A stretch of 12,084 bases of DNA from Clostridia bacterium. Its GTDB lineage: Bacteria > Bacillota > Clostridia > Oscillospirales > CAG-272. Both the position numbers and the translations under genes were made by a program. The notes beneath the pieces were generated by a model. The model saw only the letters and a program-made list of their open reading frames with translations. It made no database searches and was not told where the DNA came from. Positions 6,099 through 12,084 of the stretch are shown here, piece by piece. Where the stretch lies: positions 1 to 12,084 of the forward strand of contig JAFTNI010000105.1 of NCBI GenBank assembly GCA_017451975.1, written 5' to 3'. Positions within the stretch are counted from its first letter, which is position 1. Every line of letters begins with the position of its first letter.

Positions 6099-7370
6099 AT
6101 GCAAATATCAAGAAAAGAAATTTTTGACGGTATAGCTCTTACAACGGTTAAAACCGATAAGTTCAAGTTTAACCGCATTTTTATAGATTTTATTCTTCCG
6201 CTTGAGCGCGAGCACGCGGCGGAAAACGCGCTTTTTGCAGACGTGCTTATGCGCGGTACGGAAAAATACCCCGGGCTTTTGCCGCTTCAGAAAAAGCTTT
6301 CCTCGCTTTACGGCGCAGATATCGACACATACGTGGGCACAAACGGCGAAGCACACGTTATAACCGTTTTCGCAAAGCTGCTCAAGGATAAATATACCCT
6401 TGACGGCGAGGAAATAACGGGCGAGGCATCGGAGCTTCTTTGCGAGGTGCTTACAAACCCGCAGAAAGAGGGCGGCGCTTTTGTCGCTGAATATACCGAA
6501 AGCGAAAAAGAAAAGCTTATAGACGATATCGCGGCGCAGATAAACGATAAAGACGCTTATGCGCTCCACCGCGCTATTGAAATTATGTGCGCCGATGAGG
6601 CATGGGGCATTCCCGAGCTCGGCCGCCCCGAGGACGTGGAAAAAATCACGCGCGAGGCGCTTTACGCAAGATATGAATATATCCTTTCCCACGCGGGCGT
6701 GGAGTTTTTTGCAATAGGTGATTTCCCCGGCGAAATGGCAGAGGATATAGTGCGCAAAATATTCGGCGGTGTCACTCGCGGCGAGGTGCCCGATTACTCC
6801 ACGAAAATCGTTCGCACGGCGGGTGAGATAAAAAAGGCAGTGGAGCACCAGGAGCTCAAGCAAGGTAAGCTCGTGCTGGGCTTCCGCACGGGCGTGGGCG
6901 CATACGAGAAAGATACTTCCGATGCGCTTCGTGTGTTCAACTGCGTTTTCGGAAACGGCACGCAATCGAAGCTCTTTATGAATGTGCGCGAAAAGCTTTC
7001 GCTTTGCTACCATTGCTCCTCGCGCGTATATTCGAAGGGCATTATGATGGTAACAAGCGGAATAGAGCCCAAAAACTACGATAAAGCGAAAAACGAAATT
7101 CTTGCTCAGCTTGACGAGGTAAGAAAAGGCAACATTTCCGACATGGAAATGGATAGCGCCAAGAAGCGCTTGCGCAACTCCATGCTTTCCGTGGGCGATA
7201 GCGCAGAGGCAATACATTCCTGGTACCTTAACAACAATATTTTCGGCTTGAGCGAAACGCCCGAGGATGTTATAAAGGGCGTTGAAGCCGTAACAAAGGA
7301 GCAGGTTGCCGAAATTGCTAAGAAAGTTATGCTCGATACGGAATATTTCCTTTGCGGAGAGGAGGCATAA
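6099..7370 (+). CDS. ymfF: M16-family peptidase-like protein, YmfF type, without the zinc-binding motif
   Basis: This 423-residue protein has the paired-domain architecture of M16 metallopeptidases. Where active members have HxxEH it has ALFADVLMRGTEKYPG (45-59), with no His, so it should not bind zinc or cut peptide bonds. The C-terminal M16 hallmarks are kept: the strand QGKLVLGFRTGV (255-266) and the REKLSLCYHCSSR segment (297-309), equivalent to the R/Y region that grips substrate. This is the pattern of the non-catalytic half of two-subunit M16 enzymes, whose active partner is the next gene. The closest named relatives are Bacillus YmfF proteins, named in current annotation as associated with the 5-aminopentanol modification of EF-P; that role here is inferred by family. 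It is cytosolic, first in the operon and separated from its partner by 2 bases. Confidence 0.87.
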   Translation: MQISRKEIFDGIALTTVKTDKFKFNRIFIDFILPLEREHAAENALFADVLMRGTEKYPGLLPLQKKLSSLYGADIDTYVGTNGEAHVITVFAKLLKDKYTLDGEEITGEASELLCEVLTNPQKEGGAFVAEYTESEKEKLIDDIAAQINDKDAYALHRAIEIMCADEAWGIPELGRPEDVEKITREALYARYEYILSHAGVEFFAIGDFPGEMAEDIVRKIFGGVTRGEVPDYSTKIVRTAGEIKKAVEHQELKQGKLVLGFRTGVGAYEKDTSDALRVFNCVFGNGTQSKLFMNVREKLSLCYHCSSRVYSKGIMMVTSGIEPKNYDKAKNEILAQLDEVRKGNISDMEMDSAKKRLRNSMLSVGDSAEAIHSWYLNNNIFGLSETPEDVIKGVEAVTKEQVAEIAKKVMLDTEYFLCGEEA

Positions 7371-7372
7371 AA

Positions 7373-8662
7373 TTGAATATAGTAACAAAAGAAAACGCCC
7401 GTATAGGCGAAAAATATTATTATATGAAGCACAGCTCGGGGCTTGATATCTACGTTATACCGAAGAAGCTTTCTTCTGCGTACGCGCTTTTCTGCACGCG
7501 CTACGGTGCAATAGATAACTGCTTTAAGCTCGCGGGAGAAGCGGAGTTTACCCGCGTGCCCGATGGCATTGCCCATTATCTCGAGCATAAGATGTTTGAA
7601 AACGAGGACGGTGTAGATACATTTTCGCGCTTTGCCGCATACGGCGCGAGCGCAAACGCCTTCACCTCTATGGATGTGACGGCATACCTTTTCAAATGCA
7701 CCGAGAATTTTGGGAAGAACCTTGAAATTCTGCTCGATTACGTAACTCACCCCTATTTCACGCCCGAAAACGTGCAGAAGGAGCAGGGAATTATCGCGCA
7801 GGAAATACGCGGCCGCGAGGATTGGCCCGAGGTTGTGCAGTACGTTAACCTTTTGCACGCCCTCTATGAAAAATCGCAGGCGCGCCTGAATGTTGCGGGT
7901 ACTGTTGAATCTATTGCGAAGATAGATGCCGAAACGCTTTATAAATGCTATGAGGTTTTCTATAACCTTTCCAATATGTTCCTTTGCGTTGCGGGCGATG
8001 TAACGCCCGAGGAGGTTCTGGCGGTGGCAGATAAAATGCTCCCTACAGAGGAAGAAAAGGTTATTGAAAGATGCTACGATTACGAGGGGCGCGAGCCTGT
8101 GAAAAAATATGTGGAAAGCAGCTTTGAGGTTGCCAAGCCCATGTTCTTGCTCGGTCTTAAAGACGATTTCCGTTCCGGCGACGCGCGCGAAATGCAGAAG
8201 CGCTCTATAGCCATGCAGATGGTAACGGAAACGCTTTTCGGCTATTCCTCTGAATTTTCCGTTGACGTTTACGAAAGCGGGCTTATCGACGAGCTGGAGG
8301 CTGAATATCACATCGGCCTTGCGGGCGCGCAGTTCCTTTTCGGCGGCGAAAGCGACGACGTGGACGAGGCTATAAAGAAGTTCACGCTCTATATGGAGGA
8401 TGTTAAGAAAACGGGGCTCGATGCAGAAGCGTTTGAACGCGCGCGCCGCCTTAAATACGCTTCTTTCGTGCGCAGCTTCGAGGGTACGGGTATTGCCGAA
8501 ACCTTCAGTATGTCGCTTATAAAGGGCTGTGATTGGTTCGATACGGGCGATATTATAGCAGAAATCACGCTCGACGAAGCAAATGCGCTTGTTCGCGAGC
8601 TTTTCGACGAAAAATATTACGCGGTAAGCGTTATAAACCCTATAGAAAAGGGGGAAGAGTGA
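7373..8662 (+). CDS. ymfH: M16-family zinc metallopeptidase, YmfH type (catalytic partner)
   Basis: This 429-residue protein has an intact M16 active site. HYLEH at residues 68-72 supplies two zinc ligands and the catalytic Glu71; the third ligand is Glu144 in GIIAQEIRGRED, with the conserved Glu137 seven residues earlier, as in other family members. NAFTSMDVTAYLFKC (95-109) is the substrate-binding edge strand. It probably pairs with the inactive protein encoded just upstream to form a two-subunit peptidase. Bacillus YmfH is its likely counterpart, linked to EF-P modification. I place the start at the TTG (7373) because AGGAGG ends 7 bases before it; an in-frame TTG at 7352 would put the ribosome binding site inside the gene. 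The stop at 8662 is one base from the lgt ATG. Confidence 0.88.
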   Translation: MNIVTKENARIGEKYYYMKHSSGLDIYVIPKKLSSAYALFCTRYGAIDNCFKLAGEAEFTRVPDGIAHYLEHKMFENEDGVDTFSRFAAYGASANAFTSMDVTAYLFKCTENFGKNLEILLDYVTHPYFTPENVQKEQGIIAQEIRGREDWPEVVQYVNLLHALYEKSQARLNVAGTVESIAKIDAETLYKCYEVFYNLSNMFLCVAGDVTPEEVLAVADKMLPTEEEKVIERCYDYEGREPVKKYVESSFEVAKPMFLLGLKDDFRSGDAREMQKRSIAMQMVTETLFGYSSEFSVDVYESGLIDELEAEYHIGLAGAQFLFGGESDDVDEAIKKFTLYMEDVKKTGLDAEAFERARRLKYASFVRSFEGTGIAETFSMSLIKGCDWFDTGDIIAEITLDEANALVRELFDEKYYAVSVINPIEKGEE

Positions 8663-8663
8663 A

Positions 8664-9698
8664 ATGGGCAACTTTATTTCCAAGCTTTCCTTCCCCGGAC
8701 TTGGCATACCGGAATTTGAAATTGACCGCGTGGCTTTCGAAATAAACATAGGAAAGCTGCACCTTTCCGTGGCGTGGTACGGGCTTATAATCTGCGTCGG
8801 CATAATGCTTGCGTTTTTCTACGTTGTTTTCCGCGCAGGTCAGCACGGCATAGTGCTTGATACCATTCTTGATTACGCGCTTGTAACGGTTCCGCTTGCC
8901 ATTTTCGGCGCGAGAATATACTACGTTATTTTCAACCCCGAAGGGTACGATAGCTTCTACGATATTATAGCTATATGGAACGGCGGGCTTGCTATTTACG
9001 GCGCTATTATCGTTGGCGCTATATGCGTTCTTTGCGTTTCCATTTATAAAAAGATTAAATTTATGCTCATAGCCGATTTCGCCGCGCCCGCGGTTATGCT
9101 CGGCCAGGCAATAGGCAGATGGGGCAACTTTGCAAACGGCGAAGCCTTTGGCGCTCAGACCACGCTCCCGTGGCGCATGGGCGTGAACAACTTGCTTACG
9201 AACTTTGAAACGATATATGTTCACCCCACCTTCCTTTACGAATCGCTCTGGAACCTGCTGGGCTTTGCTCTTATCAACATTTTTTATAAGAAAAAGAAAT
9301 TCCACGGCGAAATAATGCTTTGGTACGTAACGTGGTACGGCCTTGGCAGGGCGTTTATTGAAACGCTCAGAACAGACTCGCTCTACCTCGGCAACACAGA
9401 TATTCGTGTTTCCTCGCTTCTCGGTGCGCTTTGCTTCGTGCTTCTCTTGCCGCTTATAATAATCGGAAGAGTGCGCTTTGCGCAAATGTCAAAGGCGGGC
9501 ACTATAGCGGCAGATAAGCCCGCAGACCTCGCCGTGCTTCTCGGCATAGTGAAGCCAGAGGCGGCAAAACTCGCGGAAGAAGAGCCCACAGACGAAGACG
9601 ATATACTCGAAATAACGGAAGCGCCGAGCGTGACAGAGCTTCTGGAAGATAATATTGAAAGCACAGAAAACGCCGAAGACGGCGAAAAGGAGGAATAA
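8664..9698 (+). CDS. lgt: Prolipoprotein diacylglyceryl transferase
   Basis: Lgt is an integral membrane enzyme that moves diacylglycerol from phosphatidylglycerol onto the lipobox cysteine of prolipoproteins, the first step of lipoprotein maturation. About seven hydrophobic segments are visible (roughly 36-56, 70-90, 101-125, 136-150, 188-208, 215-232, 250-268). The Lgt signature GRWGNFANGEAFG lies at 151-163, including the essential-type Arg152, and RAFIETLRTD (229-238) supplies the second conserved arginine region. In place of the His of the E. coli G-G-M-S-F-H-G segment this protein has Tyr112 (GGLAIYG), a form I associate with clostridial enzymes. Residues about 275-344 are an additional, acidic, low-complexity cytoplasmic tail, longer than in the usual 260-290 residue enzyme. 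The ATG follows a GGGGGAAGAG ribosome binding site and sits one base after the ymfH stop. Confidence 0.96.
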   Translation: MGNFISKLSFPGLGIPEFEIDRVAFEINIGKLHLSVAWYGLIICVGIMLAFFYVVFRAGQHGIVLDTILDYALVTVPLAIFGARIYYVIFNPEGYDSFYDIIAIWNGGLAIYGAIIVGAICVLCVSIYKKIKFMLIADFAAPAVMLGQAIGRWGNFANGEAFGAQTTLPWRMGVNNLLTNFETIYVHPTFLYESLWNLLGFALINIFYKKKKFHGEIMLWYVTWYGLGRAFIETLRTDSLYLGNTDIRVSSLLGALCFVLLLPLIIIGRVRFAQMSKAGTIAADKPADLAVLLGIVKPEAAKLAEEEPTDEDDILEITEAPSVTELLEDNIESTENAEDGEKEE

Positions 9699-9701
9699 AA
9701 A

Positions 9702-10550
9702 ATGGCACATATTATAGACGGTAAAAAAATCTCTGCCGAAATTCGCGCAGAAATCGCGGCAGACGTTGCAAAAATGAAAGAGGGCGGCAAAACCCCCGGT
9801 CTTGCAGTAATCATAGTTGGCGAAAACCCTGCATCCAAGGTTTACGTGCGCAACAAGGGCAAGGGCTGCGAGGAAGTTGGAATGTACTCTGAAATCATTG
9901 CTATGGCAGAGGAAACCACGGAAGCAGAGCTTCTTGCGAAAATAGCAGAGCTCAACGAAAGATGCGATATTCACGGCATACTCGTTCAGCTCCCTCTTCC
10001 AAAGCACATAAACGAAAGAGCTGTTATAGAGGCTATTTCGCCCGAAAAGGACGTAGACGCTTTTGCGCCAGTTAACATAGGCGAAATGATGCTCGGCACG
10101 GCGGCTTTCCTGCCCTGCACGCCCGCAGGCATTATGGAGCTGCTTAAGAGAAGCGGCATTTCCGCAGAGGGCAAGGAATGTGTAGTTATCGGCAGAAGCA
10201 ATATTGTAGGCAAGCCTATTGCGCAGCTTCTTCTAACAGCAAACGGCACTGTTACCATTTGCCACTCCAGAACAAAAAACCTCGCAGAGGTTACGCGCCG
10301 CGCAGATATTCTTGTTGTTGCCATAGGCAAGGCAGATTTCGTTACAGGCGATATGGTTAAAGAGGGCGCTGTGGTTATCGACGTCGGCATGAACCGCCGC
10401 GCAGACGGCAAGCTCACAGGCGACGTAGATTATGCAACGGTTGAGCCGAAGGCGAGCGCTATTACCCCCGTTCCCGGCGGTGTTGGCCCTATGACTATAA
10501 CAATGCTCCTTCGTAACACACTCACAGCGGCAGAAAAATACGGCAAATAA
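9702..10550 (+). CDS. folD: Bifunctional methylenetetrahydrofolate dehydrogenase / methenyltetrahydrofolate cyclohydrolase
   Basis: FolD interconverts 5,10-methylene-, methenyl- and 10-formyl-tetrahydrofolate in the cytosol, supplying one-carbon units for purines and formyl-Met. The 282-residue length is normal. Visible motifs: SKVYVRNKGKG with Tyr48 and catalytic Lys52; the VQLPLP substrate segment (95-100); PCTPAG (138-143); the dinucleotide-binding VVIGRSNIVGKP (161-172); and PVPGGVGPMT (256-265). The usual DVDGFHP segment reads DVDAFAP (117-123), with Ala in place of the common His. GGAGG ends about 8 bases before the ATG at 9702, which lies 3 bases after lgt, so it is the last gene of the operon before the terminator. 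Its presence after lgt has no evident functional link and probably reflects shared housekeeping expression. Confidence 0.96.
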   Translation: MAHIIDGKKISAEIRAEIAADVAKMKEGGKTPGLAVIIVGENPASKVYVRNKGKGCEEVGMYSEIIAMAEETTEAELLAKIAELNERCDIHGILVQLPLPKHINERAVIEAISPEKDVDAFAPVNIGEMMLGTAAFLPCTPAGIMELLKRSGISAEGKECVVIGRSNIVGKPIAQLLLTANGTVTICHSRTKNLAEVTRRADILVVAIGKADFVTGDMVKEGAVVIDVGMNRRADGKLTGDVDYATVEPKASAITPVPGGVGPMTITMLLRNTLTAAEKYGK

Positions 10551-10553
10551 GAG

Positions 10554-10580
10554 AAAAGGCGGCAAATCTGCCGCCTTTTC
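10554..10580 (+). terminator. Rho-independent terminator after folD
   Basis: An 11-bp perfect stem (AAAAGGCGGCA 10554-10564 with 10569-10579) closes a 4-base loop and ends in TTTTC. It starts 4 bases after the folD stop. The next start codon is only 19 bases beyond it, leaving no room for a promoter between, so it may act as a partial terminator or attenuator for the downstream pair. Confidence 0.88.
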
Positions 10581-10598
10581 CATTCAGGGAGGATAAAA

Positions 10599-11663
10599 AT
10601 GGGCATAACGGCATCCTGCATACATATCTACGGCGATTTTCCGAAGGAAAATATACCTTTTGCGTTCAAATCTTTTTCGGCGGGCTGGCATACCTGCGTG
10701 GAGGATTTTTCGGAAAAAGAGCCCGAATACCCCTATAAAACCGCACGGTTCATCGCCTCAAAAATCCAAAACCCCGTTTTGTACTTTTCCGTTTACGATA
10801 GCGAAGCGGTTTATTTCGAGGTTTTGCTCGGCAGAAAAACCGCGGCAAGATACTCCGACGATGATACGGAGCAAAACAAGAAAATATATGATATTCCCGC
10901 GCTCCTCGGTTGCGGTGAATGCGGCAAAAAGCGCCTTTCCGCTATCTTTTCCTGCGCGGATACCGATTTGAAAACGGCGATGCTGGAGGAATATTTCGGC
11001 GTGCCTCTGCTTTACTTCCCCGAAATTGGTGAAGAAGAGCTTGCGCGCCAAAAGGGTGACGCTCTTTACCGCAAATATGAAGAGGAAGAAAAACTGCTCA
11101 CAGGCAAAAAAGCGCCCTTCAAGGCAGAGCTTATAAAAGAATACCCCGGCAAGATTTTTTTGGGTAAATTCAATTCAAGGGCAATGCTTCAGGAGCAATA
11201 TTACCTTTTTGGCTATGACGAAGAAAAAAGCAGTGAGCTTTGGCCCGTACATTTTGTGGGGAACGAGCTTAAGGCGGTTGACCCGAGCGAAGAAACCGTG
11301 CGCGTGGGGCTTGAGCGTGACCGTATGAATGAAAAATATTTTTCCGTAAAGTACGGCACACAGAATAAGGTCAAGTTTAAGGATGCCTGCCCCAAAGCTT
11401 ACCGTGGCAAAACAATGGTAATGCCAAACGGGTTTTACCCGCGCGGCTTTCTGGGCACGGGCGAGCTTATTCTTGCGGCGGGCGCGAAGCTCTGCGTTGT
11501 GGACGGTACGCTCAAAATCGTAGCCAAACTGACGGTTAAGGGCGACGTTGAGGATATTGTGGATAATTATATTCTCACGGCGCTGGGCAGCAGCTTTTTC
11601 TATTACGGCTATGAGCCCGGCGCAAAGGTTTGCATTTACAAAATAGAAAAGAGAGAAAAATGA
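10599..11663 (+). CDS. Uncharacterised 354-residue protein
   Basis: I do not recognise this protein. It is soluble, with no signal peptide or membrane segment, and is rich in aromatic and charged residues. Two parts can be seen. Residues 1 to about 150 alternate strands and helices (PVLYFSVYDSEAVYFEVLLG at 59-78, then a helical LEEYFGVPLLYFPEIGEEEL region) and contain a C-G-E-C pair (105-108). A charged linker (about 145-172) leads to a beta-rich second half (about 183-350): KIFLGKFNSR, ELWPVHFVGNELKAVDPS, then GELILAAGAKLCVVDG and VEDIVDNYILTALG, resembling beta-propeller blades. No catalytic motif stands out. GGGAGG at 10587-10592 supports the ATG at 10599. It follows the folD terminator by 19 bases and overlaps the next gene by ATGA, so those two are co-translated. 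Confidence 0.85.
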   Translation: MGITASCIHIYGDFPKENIPFAFKSFSAGWHTCVEDFSEKEPEYPYKTARFIASKIQNPVLYFSVYDSEAVYFEVLLGRKTAARYSDDDTEQNKKIYDIPALLGCGECGKKRLSAIFSCADTDLKTAMLEEYFGVPLLYFPEIGEEELARQKGDALYRKYEEEEKLLTGKKAPFKAELIKEYPGKIFLGKFNSRAMLQEQYYLFGYDEEKSSELWPVHFVGNELKAVDPSEETVRVGLERDRMNEKYFSVKYGTQNKVKFKDACPKAYRGKTMVMPNGFYPRGFLGTGELILAAGAKLCVVDGTLKIVAKLTVKGDVEDIVDNYILTALGSSFFYYGYEPGAKVCIYKIEKREK

Positions 11664-11866
11664 AAATTATAGTATGGAACGGAAAAATGCTAAAAATTTT
11701 CCGAGAGATAAAAGATAAAAAATACGGCACAGTATGGGATGGATACCTGAACCATAAAAAAGTGTATATTATAGGAGGCAAAACCGTTGTAGAAGATCAA
11801 GCGATAATAGACGAGCTTGACAATAAATACGGCTGGCCCGTAGACGAAAGAGGAATAGACTTCTGA
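11660..11866 (+). CDS. Uncharacterised 68-residue protein
   Basis: This is a small, unrecognised protein: MKIIVWNGKMLKIFREIKDK followed by KYGTVWDGYLNHKKVYIIGG, a short helix (EDQAIIDELDNKYG) and an acidic end. It looks like a compact beta-rich fold followed by one helix, with no Cys, no signal peptide and no membrane segment. The ATG at 11660 overlaps the stop of the 354-residue gene (ATGA) and a GAGAG ribosome binding site lies just upstream, so translation is coupled. The in-frame upstream extension to 11630 would run further into the preceding gene and is not needed. A terminator follows directly. The tight coupling suggests that it works with the larger protein, but nothing in the sequence names the function. 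Confidence 0.75.
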   Translation: MKIIVWNGKMLKIFREIKDKKYGTVWDGYLNHKKVYIIGGKTVVEDQAIIDELDNKYGWPVDERGIDF

Positions 11867-11870
11867 TAAA

Positions 11871-11903
11871 TACAAAAACAGCACCGCGAGGTGCTGTTTT
11901 GTA
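11871..11903. terminator. Bidirectional terminator between the unknown pair and azlD
   Basis: AAAACAGCACC (11875-11885) pairs perfectly with 11890-11900 across a GCGA tetraloop, flanked by A- and T-runs; outer bases extend the stem with one bulge. It lies between convergent stops at 11866 (+) and 11907 (-) and can serve both. Confidence 0.9.
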
Positions 11904-11906
11904 TTC

Positions 11907-12084
11907 TCAAATAAATGCCACTATCACCATATAGCCTACAGTTCCGCAGCCTATGCTGAGGAGCGAATTTCGCTTCCATATATGCAGAAGCACGACTATT
12001 GCGCAGGCGAAAAGCTCGGGCAAGCCGAAGGGGAACGACGTAACGGAAACGTCCTTGAGGCAGTAAACCAGAAGCATACCCATA
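11907..12084 (-). CDS. azlD: AzlD-type branched-chain amino acid transport subunit, C-terminal part
   Basis: Reading the - strand from the window edge gives 58 residues ending in TGA (11909-11907). They are MGMLLVYCLKDVS, a short Phe/Pro stretch, then LPELFACAIVVLLHIWKRNS and LLSIGCGTVGYMVIV. This matches the second half of AzlD, the small (about 100-110 residue) membrane partner of the permease AzlC in branched-chain amino acid export. Two hydrophobic segments are visible around the basic HIWKRN turn. The N-terminal half, start codon and any azlC upstream lie beyond the right edge; the Met at the edge is most likely internal. The gene converges with the unknown pair across the shared terminator. 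The family call is from memory of the C-terminal K-R-N-x-x-L-S-I-G-x-G-T pattern. Confidence 0.82.
   Translation of the reverse strand, partial: MGMLLVYCLKDVSVTSFPFGLPELFACAIVVLLHIWKRNSLLSIGCGTVGYMVIVAFI

Noticed and set aside
6108..8803. Two long - strand open frames opposite the M16 genes
   Set aside because: Both lie antisense to genes with clear motifs and ribosome binding sites and have unnatural composition, so they are shadows.

Overview
The window looks like the chromosome of a Firmicutes bacterium, most likely an uncultured, gut- or rumen-type member of the Clostridia. The basis is strong AGGAGG-type ribosome binding sites, an occasional TTG start, tightly packed co-directional genes, T-tailed hairpin terminators, and the gene families present (paired YmfF/YmfH-type M16 proteins, Lgt with a Tyr in the usual His position, an intracellular-type GH78 rhamnosidase, an XRE regulator with a long helical C-terminus). 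This placement is inference; there is no rRNA or marker to fix the taxon.

Layout. (1) Positions 1-1801, + strand: a compact run made of the 3' end of a DUF4186 gene, a DUF1653 gene overlapping it by 17 bases, an aldo/keto reductase with two Cys-rich Fe-S motifs, and a hotdog-fold acyl-CoA thioesterase. It ends in a palindromic twin-hairpin repeat (1841-1917) and a bidirectional terminator (1921-1955). (2) Positions 1989-3080, - strand: an AT-richer XRE-family regulator gene with its own promoter, a long leader and a 14-bp perfect palindrome near its start. (3) Positions 3081-3406: a divergent intergenic region with one good promoter facing each way and a perfect 16-bp-stem hairpin between them. 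(4) Positions 3407-5911, +: a monocistronic GH78 alpha-L-rhamnosidase closed by a terminator. (5) Positions 6099-10550, +: a four-gene operon, ymfF-like, ymfH-like, lgt and folD, driven by a clear sigma-A promoter at 6036-6064 and closed by a terminator at 10554-10580. (6) Positions 10599-11866, +: two unrecognised genes that overlap by ATGA and are placed only 19 bases after the folD terminator. (7) Positions 11907-12084, -: the C-terminal half of an AzlD-type branched-chain amino acid transport subunit, convergent with the unknown pair across a shared terminator.

How the genes relate. The 6099-10550 operon groups general housekeeping: an M16 protease-like pair whose Bacillus relatives are linked to EF-P modification, lipoprotein maturation (Lgt) and one-carbon folate metabolism (FolD). 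The rhamnosidase and the neighbouring regulator are accessory, and they share a control region. I do not see a new multi-gene system of the defence, mobile-element or biosynthetic-cluster kind. The least explained parts are the uncharacterised pair at 10599-11866 with its attenuator-like terminator, the control region at 3081-3406, and the twin-hairpin repeat.
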